NCBI GenBank assembly: GCA_947456995.1
Contig: CANGVB010000144.1
Location: 1-7,873 of the forward strand
Direction: 5' to 3'
Source of the DNA: Bryobacteraceae bacterium
GTDB lineage: Bacteria; Acidobacteriota; Terriglobia; Bryobacterales; Bryobacteraceae
Length of the DNA stretch: 7,873 nucleotides
Shown: in pieces, positions 1 to 6,834 of the stretch
Position numbering within the stretch: the first letter of the stretch is position 1
How the letters are laid out: every line of letters starts with the position of its first letter
Notes under the pieces: generated by a model
What the model was told of the DNA's origin: nothing
Seen by the model: the letters and a program-made list of their open reading frames with translations, nothing else
Database searches by the model: none
Program-made: the position numbers and the translations under genes

Positions 1-1015
1 CGGAACCGCCACCCTTGACCAAACCCTCAACCTCTTCACGAGTGAAGCGGTTGAAGTCGCCAGGGATCGAGTGTTTGAGGCAACTGGCGGCAACAGCGAA
101 TTCGAGCGCCGCCTGGGGAGTGTCGAGAGCAAGAAGGCCATAAATCAGGCCACCGGCAAAACTATCGCCGCCACCAACGCGATCGACAATGTTGGTGATG
201 TCATAGTGCTTGCTCACCATAAAGTTGTGTCCCTGATTGAGACAGGCAGACCAGCCATTGTGAGAAGCGCTGAAGGATTCACGCAACGTAATGGCAACGG
301 TCTTGACGTTTGGATAAGCGCGCAGAACCTTCGCGCTCAGCCTTTCGTAAGAAGAATGGTCGAGCTTGCCAGAGTGTACGTCGGCATCGCTTTCAATGCC
401 GAGGGCCATTTGGCAGTCTTCTTCATTGGCGATGACAACGTCGGTGTATTCCACCAGTTGCGGCATCACCTCGGCAGCCTTCTTGCCGTACTTCCAGAGA
501 TTCTTGCGGAAGTTCAAATCGAGGCTCACGGTGAGGCCGGCAGCTTTGGCGGCCTTGACGCTCTCAATCGAAAGCTCGGCAGCAGACGGGCTAATGGCAG
601 GAGTAATGCCAGTAATATGGAACCAGCCGGCACCTTCAAAAACTTTGGCGAAATCGATTGCCCCTGGCTTGGCGATGGCGATGGCAGAGCCTTCGCGATC
701 GTATTGCACCTTGGAGGCACGCTGATTGGCACCCGGCTCTACGTAATAGATTCCGAATCGGCCCGGGCCACGGACAACGTCCGAGACGTCCACACCAAAG
801 CGCCGCATCTCCCCAAGGAAAGCATCACTGATCGGATGCTTGTCGGGCAGCACCGTTGTGTAACGCGCCGGCCATCCGAAGCCCGAGACGCTGACAGCGA
901 CATTGGCTTCACCGCCACCAAAGGTGGCAACAAATTGAGGGGACTGCAAAAAGCGTTCCATTCCCGGGGGTGCCAGGCGGAGCATGATCTCACCAAAGGT
1001 GACAACGGACTTCAT
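1..1015 (-). CDS. kdgK: 2-keto-3-deoxygluconate kinase, PfkB family (C-terminus cut by window edge)
   Basis: This is a cytoplasmic sugar kinase that phosphorylates 2-keto-3-deoxygluconate with ATP to 2-keto-3-deoxy-6-phosphogluconate, in uronate/pectin breakdown and semi-phosphorylative Entner-Doudoroff routes. I read 338 residues from ATG at 1015. The start [14 protein letters not shown] is typical of the family. The PfkB N-terminal glycine signature GGGEAN is at residues 33-38. The KDG-kinase stretch [14 protein letters not shown] spans 88-101, followed by Y105 and R107. LDLNFR is at 165-170. The C-terminal signature [12 protein letters not shown] is at 278-289, with D284 as the expected catalytic base. 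No stop is reached; the family is usually about 340 residues, so only a few residues are missing. A weak GGTGAG lies 12 bases before the start. The membrane-protein gene 21 bases upstream is probably co-transcribed. 2-Dehydro-3-deoxygalactonate or another keto-sugar remains possible as substrate. Confidence 0.93.
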   Translation of the reverse strand, partial: MKSVVTFGEIMLRLAPPGMERFLQSPQFVATFGGGEANVAVSVSGFGWPARYTTVLPDKHPISDAFLGEMRRFGVDVSDVVRGPGRFGIYYVEPGANQRASKVQYDREGSAIAIAKPGAIDFAKVFEGAGWFHITGITPAISPSAAELSIESVKAAKAAGLTVSLDLNFRKNLWKYGKKAAEVMPQLVEYTDVVIANEEDCQMALGIESDADVHSGKLDHSSYERLSAKVLRAYPNVKTVAITLRESFSASHNGWSACLNQGHNFMVSKHYDITNIVDRVGGGDSFAGGLIYGLLALDTPQAALEFAVAASCLKHSIPGDFNRFTREEVEGLVKGGGS

Positions 1016-1036
1016 AATTGTTTTGAACTCACCAGT

Positions 1037-1381
1037 CTAACCCAGAAGCATCCAAGCGACGAAGGCAATCAGGGTCACCACTTCGCCGATCATCAGCACG
1101 TTGCGGATGGAGACGAAGCGTTGCCAGGAAAGACGTGGCGCGTGCTCGGGGAATTTTTCGATGTGAAGCTGGAGCGCGCGCCCCCAGGCAGGTGGTGTCG
1201 TGAACGGAAAAATATAAGGATAGTCGAGCCGTTTTGCGTCGTAGCCGGGAGGCAGGAAGCCGGCGATTTCGTCACGGATACGCCGGAACGCAATTCGTTC
1301 ACGCAGCAAGGTCAGCACCACACCCGTGTTGGCGGCGAGCAAAAACATCATCCAGATCAGTACAGCCTGAGTCTTGTCCAA
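1037..1381 (-). CDS. Small two-pass membrane protein of unknown function (TTG start)
   Basis: I do not recognise the family. The 114-residue product has a hydrophobic segment at each end (about residues 5-27 and 93-113). The middle is basic and amphipathic, with an arginine-rich patch right after the first segment (RERIAFRRIR) and a Pro/aromatic-rich stretch around 53-66 (DYPYIFPFTTPPAW). Translation probably starts at TTG (1381): a stop lies in frame at 1400-1402, there is no ATG or GTG between, and the first internal ATGs (codons 11-12) would cut into the first membrane helix. The gene ends 21 bases before kdgK on the same strand, so an operon is likely. Length and topology (helix, about 65-residue soluble part, helix) resemble the universal stress protein B family, but I cannot show sequence homology. 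A functional link to KdgK is not evident. Confidence 0.72.
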   Translation of the reverse strand: MDKTQAVLIWMMFLLAANTGVVLTLLRERIAFRRIRDEIAGFLPPGYDAKRLDYPYIFPFTTPPAWGRALQLHIEKFPEHAPRLSWQRFVSIRNVLMIGEVVTLIAFVAWMLLG

Positions 1382-1390
1382 TTCAAAAAA

Positions 1391-1400
1391 CCCCTTTCCT
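1391..1400 (-). promoter_or_regulatory. Candidate ribosome binding site supporting the TTG start at 1381
   Basis: Read on the minus strand this is AGGAAAGGGG, a purine run ending 9 bases before the TTG codon. It supports the TTG start rather than the internal ATG codons, which have no such run. The match to the anti-Shine-Dalgarno sequence is imperfect. Confidence 0.4.
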
Positions 1401-1417
1401 CATCTTAGGAGACAAAA

Positions 1418-1439
1418 GACCCTGTAGTAGTTCAGGGTC
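1418..1439. repeat. Perfect 7-bp inverted repeat in the divergent spacer (possible operator or hairpin)
   Basis: GACCCTG (1418-1424) and CAGGGTC (1433-1439) are exact reverse complements around an 8-base centre, TAGTAGTT. The repeat sits in the 91-base spacer between the divergent small membrane protein gene (start 1381) and the multi-pass membrane protein gene (start 1473). A dimeric regulator could bind here; the alternative is an RNA hairpin in a 5' leader. I see no T-run on either side, so it is not a convincing terminator. No clear -35/-10 pair is visible in the spacer; the best -10-like string on the minus strand is TAAGAT near 1403-1408. Confidence 0.4.
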
Positions 1440-1472
1440 GATTAACCTGATAGTGAGCCCACGACTCGCAGG

Positions 1473-2090
1473 ATGCGGGCGACTGGAATGGGAACGGAGG
1501 AACCTCAGAGTTTGGAAGCAACAGCCGAAGCAATCGAGAAACGAAACAGTTGGCGAAGCCTTGCCTACTTTGCCCTCGGCGGACTGATCGCCACAGAAAT
1601 CATGCGGCGCGTCATAACGCAGCCCCCGGCGGCCAAGGGCTGGGAGTTGATCTATTGGTTCACCGATCGGGTCTTCTTTGACGGCAAATGGATTGTACTT
1701 CTTGCGATGGGGCTTGCTCCATTCAAAGAGAATTTACCGATCAAGTACATGGCACCAGCAGCCGGCCTGCTGCTGATGGTGGGTTCTTTCTTGCAATTGC
1801 AGGACCCAGTCTTTCTCGTGTTTGTTGGAATGGTGGTGGGTGCGATCGTAAAAAGCATCCGCTGGACTGAGCCTGCTCTCATGCTGATGTCGGTAGGCGG
1901 CATGATGATGGGGATGCCAATCAACGGCTTCACTGGGCTGATGTCGGCAAAGGCAAACTTTCCGCCCGTACTCATGAAGCAGCTTTTTGGCTCAACCGCT
2001 GGAATCGGTTGCGTAACGATTGCCTGCTCATTCGCAGCATTATTCCTGCTTGGACGAGGATTGTGGACGCAGCGAAAAACCAACGCCTAG
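1473..2090 (+). CDS. Multi-pass inner-membrane protein of unknown function
   Basis: I do not recognise the family. The 205-residue product has a short charged N-terminus (Glu/Lys-rich to about residue 27) and five or six hydrophobic segments, roughly at 28-46, 70-83, 93-107, 112-127, 134-149 and 175-194. A Met/Gly-rich run (SVGGMMMGMP, about 140-149) lies in the fifth, and a basic tail (WTQRKTNA) ends the protein. Codon third positions are GC-rich in this frame, and the antisense frame gives only a low-complexity product, which favours the plus-strand reading. The start is uncertain: ATG at 1473 and ATG at 1488 both lack a good ribosome binding site, whereas GGAGG at 1496-1500 precedes an in-frame TTG at 1512. 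The gene has no same-strand neighbour here and ends in the same CTAG as the convergent gene. Confidence 0.72.
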   Translation: MRATGMGTEEPQSLEATAEAIEKRNSWRSLAYFALGGLIATEIMRRVITQPPAAKGWELIYWFTDRVFFDGKWIVLLAMGLAPFKENLPIKYMAPAAGLLLMVGSFLQLQDPVFLVFVGMVVGAIVKSIRWTEPALMLMSVGGMMMGMPINGFTGLMSAKANFPPVLMKQLFGSTAGIGCVTIACSFAALFLLGRGLWTQRKTNA

Positions 2091-2281
2091 AGGGCCGTGC
2101 CCTTGTGGGGCGCACCAGCAACACGAACACGCAGGAAATTTGTTCTCTTATGCATCGGCAAGGCCAGACGGGCACGAATCATCTCAAGTTCAGAATCTTC
2201 ACTCGCCTGAGCTAGTAAGGCGAGCTGCTCTGCTTTGCTCAGCTTGGGCGTTGATTTCGGAGAAAGTTTTTTCGAGGACAT
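2087..2281 (-). CDS. Small charged hypothetical protein, last gene of the DUF1553/DUF1501 operon
   Basis: I do not recognise this 64-residue product. It has a Lys/Ser/Pro-rich N-terminus (about 1-15), a predicted amphipathic helix rich in Ala, Leu and Glu (about 16-42), and a basic tail containing KRTNFLRVRVAG and ending GTAL. There is no signal peptide or membrane segment, so a cytoplasmic location is expected, unlike its two exported upstream neighbours. ATG at 2281 lies 8 bases after the stop of the DUF1501 gene. No Shine-Dalgarno sequence is visible, so translation may depend on coupling to that gene. The position and tight spacing suggest it is transcribed with the operon. Its stop codon overlaps that of the convergent membrane-protein gene. 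The helix plus basic tail could bind nucleic acid or a partner protein, but that is a guess. Confidence 0.62.
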   Translation of the reverse strand: MSSKKLSPKSTPKLSKAEQLALLAQASEDSELEMIRARLALPMHKRTNFLRVRVAGAPHKGTAL

Positions 2282-2289
2282 GGCCCGCG

Positions 2290-3714
2290 TTACGTCAAGA
2301 GCGGCTTCACTACATGCCCCTTCACATCGGTGAGCCGGTAATGCCGCCCCTGAAACTTGAAGGTAAGCTTGCTGTGATCCACACCCAGCGAGTGCAGCAA
2401 CGTTGCATGCAAATCATGCACGTCTACCGGATTCTCCGTGATGTTGTATGAGAAATCGTCGGTCTCGCCGTAGCTGGTGCCACCCTTAAAGCCGCCACCA
2501 GCAACCCAGGCCGTAAAGCAGCGGGGATGATGATCGCGGCCGTAATTGGTTTCGGTCAGCGTCCCCTGCGAGTACACCGTGCGGCCAAACTCTCCCATCC
2601 AGATCACAACGGTGTCCTTAAGCAAGCCACGTTGCTTGAGATCTTCCACAAGCGCTGCTGAGGGTTGGTCTGTTTCCTTGCACTGCCCACGAATTTCTTT
2701 GGGCAGGTTTGAATGTTGATCCCAACCGCGATGAAAGAGTTGCACGAATCGCACGCCCCGCTCGACCAGCCGTCGCGCCAGAATACAGTTGGCTGCATAC
2801 GATCCCGGCTTGCGCGCATCCGGCCCATAAAGCTCAAAGGTGCTATCTGGCTCCTTGGACAGATCACTCAATTCAGGCACGCTCGACTGCACCCGGAAGG
2901 CCATCTCATACTGCGAGATGCGGGTAGCAATTTCGGGGTCCTGATAGTTTTCGAGCTGGATCTGATTCAGCTTGGCCAGGTCATCAAGATAGCGGCGTCG
3001 CGCATCGCGGGAATAGCCTTCGGGATCTGACAGAAAGAGCACCGGGTCTGCCCCGCCCCGGAATTTCACTCCAGAATATTTTGTCGGCAGGAAGCCCGAG
3101 CCAAAGGCGCGGTCTGCCAGCGCTTGCGTGTTGCCACCACCCTGGCTCACCATCACCACATATGCCGGTAGGTTCTGGTTCTCACTACCCAGACCATAAG
3201 CAACCCAGGCTCCAAAGCTCGGCCGTCCTGCAAGCTGAAAGCCCGTCTGGCAAAAGGTAACTGCAGGGTCGTGATTGATGGCTTCTGTATTCAGGCTCTT
3301 GATGAAGCAGAGATCATCGGCTTGCCTCGCCATGTGCGGCACAAGCTCGCTGAACCAGGCTCGGGATTGGCCGTGTTGGGCAAACTTGAAAACAGTGGGT
3401 GCCGTTGGAAAGCTTTCCTGAAACGCCGACATGCCCGTTAGGCGTTGCCCGCGACGAATCGAATCGGGAAGATTCTCGCCACGGCGTGCCTGCAGGCCCG
3501 GTTTCCAATCAAAGAGATCGAGCTGACTGGGAGCACCATGCTGAAAGAGCAGGATGACGTTCTTGGCCTTGGCGGCAAAGTGAGGCAGCCCGGGCAGTTT
3601 GGGATGTACCTCTTTTTGATCTTCTGCCTGCAGCAAGGAAGACAAGGCAGCGATGCCAATGCCTGTAGCGGACTTCTGAAAGAAATGGCGGCGAGTCTGG
3701 AGCAGTGGGTGCAT
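2290..3714 (-). CDS. DUF1501 family protein, Tat-exported (alkaline phosphatase/sulfatase-like fold)
   Basis: This 474-residue protein has the features of DUF1501 (PF07394), a family distantly related to the alkaline phosphatase/sulfatase fold with no settled reaction. A Tat signal is present: TRRHFFQKS at 7-15, then a hydrophobic stretch (ATGIGIAALSSLL) to about 28. Family-typical motifs follow: FQHGAPSQLDLFDWKP at 57-72, NHDPAVTFCQTG at 147-158, GWDQHSN at 330-336, GEFGRT at 374-379, GRDHHPRCFTAWVAGGG at 392-408 and DVHDLHATLLHSLGVDH at 431-447. The many His/Asp residues suggest a metal site. It starts 3 bases after the stop of the cytochrome/DUF1553 gene. DUF1501 genes commonly follow such genes in Planctomycetota, Verrucomicrobiota and some Acidobacteriota, so the two products probably act together outside the cytoplasm. 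Length is normal and the frame is intact. Confidence 0.93.
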   Translation of the reverse strand: MHPLLQTRRHFFQKSATGIGIAALSSLLQAEDQKEVHPKLPGLPHFAAKAKNVILLFQHGAPSQLDLFDWKPGLQARRGENLPDSIRRGQRLTGMSAFQESFPTAPTVFKFAQHGQSRAWFSELVPHMARQADDLCFIKSLNTEAINHDPAVTFCQTGFQLAGRPSFGAWVAYGLGSENQNLPAYVVMVSQGGGNTQALADRAFGSGFLPTKYSGVKFRGGADPVLFLSDPEGYSRDARRRYLDDLAKLNQIQLENYQDPEIATRISQYEMAFRVQSSVPELSDLSKEPDSTFELYGPDARKPGSYAANCILARRLVERGVRFVQLFHRGWDQHSNLPKEIRGQCKETDQPSAALVEDLKQRGLLKDTVVIWMGEFGRTVYSQGTLTETNYGRDHHPRCFTAWVAGGGFKGGTSYGETDDFSYNITENPVDVHDLHATLLHSLGVDHSKLTFKFQGRHYRLTDVKGHVVKPLLT

Positions 3715-3717
3715 CGA

Positions 3718-6700
3718 TTAGTCCTTGGTCACCGTTTCGTCGAGGTTGAGCATCAGGCTTGCAAGCGCCATGTAAGCAGCATGTTCGGCCGGCTTCAATT
3801 GCGCCGCCTGAGGGGATTCGCCCTTGGCCAGAAACGTCTCTACGCGTCCGGGGTTGGTGGCGAAATAGTCGCGATGGTAGTTGAGGCTGGACTTCAGAAT
3901 CGCCAGCTCTTTAGCCGATGGCTCGCGCGCCAGTAGCAGCTTTGCTCCATAGGCGATGCGTGATTCATCTGTCGCGCCACCCTCGGTCAACATGCGCCGG
4001 CCAATCTGTCGGCCAGCCTCAAGAAAGGTGACATCATTCATCAGGTTCAGGGCCTGAAGCGGGGTATTGGTGCGAGACTCCCGCACCGTGCAGCTCTCGC
4101 GCGTGGACGCATCGAAGTTGGTCATCATCGGCGGAGCAATCGTCCGCTTCCAGTACATGTAAAGGGAGCGGCGATAGAGGTCAGCACCGTGATCCTGCTT
4201 GTAGTCCATGTTCTGCATGGATTGCTCTTCCCACAAGCCTGCGGGCTGGTAGGGCTTCACGCTTGGGCCGCCCAGCTTTGTATTGAGCAAACCTGCAGCC
4301 GCCAGAGCCTGATCTCGAATCGACTCGGCAGGCAGGCGCAAGCGTGGGCCATGAGCGAGCAAACGATTCTCGGGGTCTTTCTGTAGTAGGTCAGGGGTGG
4401 TTCGCGAATCCTGGCGATAAGCGGCGCTGGTGACGATCAATCGCACCATGTGCTTGAGATCCCACTTCGATTCCATAAACTCCACCGCCAGCCAGTCGAG
4501 CAATTCAGGATGTGTTGGATACTCGCCCTGGCTGCCGAAATCTTCGGTCGTCTTCACGAGTCCTGTGCCGAACAGAAGCTGCCAGACACGGTTGATGTTC
4601 ACCCTCGCTGTAAGAGGGTTCTCCCGCGCCACCAGCCACTGTGCCAGGCCCAGGCGATCATTCGGCGTATTGGCGGGCATCGGCGGTAGAAAGCTTGGCA
4701 GCCCGGGCTCTACCTTCTCACCTGGCTTGTTGTATTCACCACGAATCAGGATGTGAGTATCGCGACGCTGCGGGTTCTCGGCCATGATCATCACCGTCGG
4801 GAAGCTGCGCTCAAAGGCTTCCCGCTCTTGCTCGAGCTGAATCAATTTTGCCCAGATTTGTTTTTGGGCCTGGGGCGCCGCAGCCTCAAGATAAGCCTCT
4901 CGCACCTGGCGGGATTGCGGGTCGGCCTGCTTGAGTGTTTGGCCCAAAGCGAGCAGCGCGATGTCTTCCTGAGGCACCGTCCTCGACCAGATCAGAACCT
5001 CATCCACGCTTCCGGCAAACCTGCGATTGGGGCCACCACCAGAACCAATGCGAAGAGGCTCTGGAAACTCCTTGCCACCGTTGTTTAAAGGGCGGTAAAG
5101 ATTGTCCAGATCCACCTTGAAGCGGACGGGCTTGCCGTCGACATAAACATGAACACCCTCTGCCATTCGCGAGCCGGTATAGGCCAGCGTGACATGCTGC
5201 CATTGGTCGGCCTTCAGCACCGGATCGTTCGATGTCATGCGAATTGCATCATCGTCGTAATCGCTGGTGAAGTGCACATGAATGTGGCCAGCACGTGCCT
5301 CCAGAGCAAAGCCCCGGCCACGAGCCTTGTCGTTCATGCGCGAAACCAGCGTGCCATCGGGAGTCTTCTTCGATTGCGCCCACAAAGCAATAGTGAAGCG
5401 ATCTTCGATGTCAAAATTGGCAGCCTGAAAGCCGGCATCAAGGTACGTGGTTCCATTCAGCGCAACTGCCTTACCGATTCGGCCCGGCACAAAATCTACC
5501 TGGCCAGCGTTGGCCCTGGTTTCGTCCGGATTCTCAAGGCTCAGCTTGCGCTTGAGGTCAAAGCTTGGGAGCCAATATTCAATCGAATCGCTTGCAAGGC
5601 TTGCCTGCCAGGCCTTGAGTTGCGCGGCATTCACCTTGACGGCAGCGCGGGTCTGCTCAATCGAGTGCACCAACTGCGTGAGGTGCGCCTGCTGCTCTCG
5701 GGTCGGCGTAGGAATCATCGGCGGCGAGTTACCGTACTTCATGGCCCGGCCTTGTTCAGGCACGTTGTTGAAATAGGCGTAAAACTGGTACATCTCCTTC
5801 TGGGTGAGGGGATCGTATTTGTGATTGTGGCAGCGGGCACAGCCAAAGGTGAGGCCTAGAAAAACAGCGCTATTGGTTTCCACACGGTCGATCACATATT
5901 CGACGTTGTACTCCTCAGCAACAATCCCAAGCTCGGTATTGGCGCGATGGTTGCGCTGAAAGCCAGTACCCATCTTCTGCTCCATCGTTGCGTTGGGCAG
6001 CAGGTCGCCGGCAATTTGTTCCACCACAAATTGATCGAAGGGCTTGTTCTTGTTGAAGCTTTCGATTACATAGTCGCGCCAGCGCCACATGATGCGCTCG
6101 CCATCGTATTGGTAGCCGTTGGAATCGGCGTAGCGGGCGTTGTCGAGCCAACGCATTGCCATCCGCTCGCCATAGCGTGGATTGGCTAGCAAGCGGTTCA
6201 CGAGCTTCTCGTATGCGTTCGCTGACTTGTCGGCAAGAAATTCGTCCACCTCTTTGGGCGTGGGGGGCAAGCCGGTAAGGTCCAGCGTGACTCGGCGGAT
6301 CAGACGGTCTTTGGATGCTTCGGCTGAAGGCTTCAATTGCTCTCGATCCAGCCGCTCGAGAATGAAGCGATCAATCGGATTGCGAGCCCACTGCGTACTC
6401 GAAACTGCAGGCAAGGCCGGACGCATGGGTGTGATGAAGCTCCAATGCTTCTGCCACTTCGCACCTTCGGCAACCCACTGCGTGAGAGTGCCGCGTTCTG
6501 CGTCGGTAAGCGAATGCCCCGTAAACACAGGCGGCATCTTGCGAGCCTTCGAGTCTGAATTGATTCGTTTGATCAGTTCGCTGCTTTCCGGCGAGCCTTC
6601 GACAATGGCCCGGCGGCCACCAAGATCGGCTTTCGCCATAGCCTCAACATCAAGACGCAGCGCAATGTTTTTGTTCTTGGCATCAGCACCGTGGCAGGCC

Positions 6701-6807
6701 AGACACTTGTCTGAAAGAATCGGTCGCACGTCGCGATTGAACTCGACCGGGCGAGCCGCCGACAACAGAGCAGCAGCCAAAATTAAAGTACACAGAACCC
6801 GTATCAT
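3718..6807 (-). CDS. Exported PSCyt1-DUF1549-LamG-DUF1553 multidomain c-type cytochrome protein
   Basis: A 1029-residue planctomycete-type protein. The signal peptide covers about 1-18. A PSCyt1 c-type haem domain (about 22-115) has CLACH at 35-39, and M91 in KMPP is a candidate axial ligand. PSCyt2/DUF1549 follows (about 142-350), with NPIDRFIL, the VTLDLTGLPPTP stretch near 173-184, and a second CxxCH at 323-327. Helical linkers flank a LamG/concanavalin-like domain (about 430-612; FTIALWAQ, WQHVTLAYTG, VHVYVDGKP, GSVDEVLIWSRTV). A conserved linker (THILIRGEYNKPGEKV, 684-699) precedes PSD1/DUF1553 (about 713-975; NINRVWQLLFGTGLV, SRTNTPLQALNLMN). The substrate is unknown. LamG suggests carbohydrate binding and the haem motifs suggest electron transfer, probably in the periplasm. 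The ATG at 6807 gives an immediate signal peptide; only a weak AGGG precedes it. It is the first gene of a tight operon, with the sulfatase gene divergent upstream. No frame break was seen. Confidence 0.95.
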   Translation of the reverse strand: MIRVLCTLILAAALLSAARPVEFNRDVRPILSDKCLACHGADAKNKNIALRLDVEAMAKADLGGRRAIVEGSPESSELIKRINSDSKARKMPPVFTGHSLTDAERGTLTQWVAEGAKWQKHWSFITPMRPALPAVSSTQWARNPIDRFILERLDREQLKPSAEASKDRLIRRVTLDLTGLPPTPKEVDEFLADKSANAYEKLVNRLLANPRYGERMAMRWLDNARYADSNGYQYDGERIMWRWRDYVIESFNKNKPFDQFVVEQIAGDLLPNATMEQKMGTGFQRNHRANTELGIVAEEYNVEYVIDRVETNSAVFLGLTFGCARCHNHKYDPLTQKEMYQFYAYFNNVPEQGRAMKYGNSPPMIPTPTREQQAHLTQLVHSIEQTRAAVKVNAAQLKAWQASLASDSIEYWLPSFDLKRKLSLENPDETRANAGQVDFVPGRIGKAVALNGTTYLDAGFQAANFDIEDRFTIALWAQSKKTPDGTLVSRMNDKARGRGFALEARAGHIHVHFTSDYDDDAIRMTSNDPVLKADQWQHVTLAYTGSRMAEGVHVYVDGKPVRFKVDLDNLYRPLNNGGKEFPEPLRIGSGGGPNRRFAGSVDEVLIWSRTVPQEDIALLALGQTLKQADPQSRQVREAYLEAAAPQAQKQIWAKLIQLEQEREAFERSFPTVMIMAENPQRRDTHILIRGEYNKPGEKVEPGLPSFLPPMPANTPNDRLGLAQWLVARENPLTARVNINRVWQLLFGTGLVKTTEDFGSQGEYPTHPELLDWLAVEFMESKWDLKHMVRLIVTSAAYRQDSRTTPDLLQKDPENRLLAHGPRLRLPAESIRDQALAAAGLLNTKLGGPSVKPYQPAGLWEEQSMQNMDYKQDHGADLYRRSLYMYWKRTIAPPMMTNFDASTRESCTVRESRTNTPLQALNLMNDVTFLEAGRQIGRRMLTEGGATDESRIAYGAKLLLAREPSAKELAILKSSLNYHRDYFATNPGRVETFLAKGESPQAAQLKPAEHAAYMALASLMLNLDETVTKD
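3722..3726 (-). promoter_or_regulatory. Ribosome binding site of the DUF1501 gene
   Basis: On the minus strand this reads AAGGA, 7 bases before the ATG at 3714. It lies inside the last codons of the upstream cytochrome/DUF1553 gene, as expected for translational coupling in an operon. It supports the chosen start of the DUF1501 protein. Confidence 0.65.
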
Positions 6808-6834
6808 TTTGACCCTATTTTATATGCTTAATCC
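6808..6834. promoter_or_regulatory. 27-base AT-rich divergent spacer, probable shared promoter/control region
   Basis: These 27 bases separate the two divergent ATG codons (6807 minus, 6835 plus). They are about 30% GC, far lower than the genes on either side. On the minus strand, overlapping TATAAA (6819-6824) and TAAAAT (6817-6822) resemble -10 elements. On the plus strand, TATGCT (6823-6828) fits TAnnnT. Either would start a transcript within a few bases of the start codon, so very short or absent leaders are expected; the sulfatase gene indeed has no visible Shine-Dalgarno sequence. TTGACC (6809-6814) is present but not at a standard distance from a -10. Full promoters must extend into the opposing coding regions. 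The assignment rests on composition and position only. Confidence 0.4.

Noticed and set aside
71..1408. 445-codon plus-strand open frame opposite kdgK and the small membrane protein gene
   Set aside because: It lies antisense to kdgK, whose minus-strand translation carries every expected PfkB/KDG-kinase signature. The plus-strand product is low in hydrophobic structure, has no recognisable motif and runs through two different genes, as expected of a GC-rich shadow frame.
1652..2083. 143-codon minus-strand open frame opposite the multi-pass membrane protein
   Set aside because: It would be a Pro/Ser/Thr-rich product with no coherent segments, while the plus strand gives orderly hydrophobic helices and GC-rich third positions. 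Retained only as a minor doubt about the plus-strand gene.
2091..2103. Short GC-rich hairpin AGGGC-CGT-GCCCT just after the plus-strand stop, as a possible terminator
   Set aside because: The stem is only 5 bp with a 3-base loop, no T-run follows on either strand, and it lies within the last codons of the convergent small gene. Probably chance.
5149..5859. 236-codon plus-strand open frame inside the cytochrome/DUF1553 gene
   Set aside because: The opposite strand encodes the continuous DUF1549-LamG region with clear motifs; this frame has no family features and no plausible start context.
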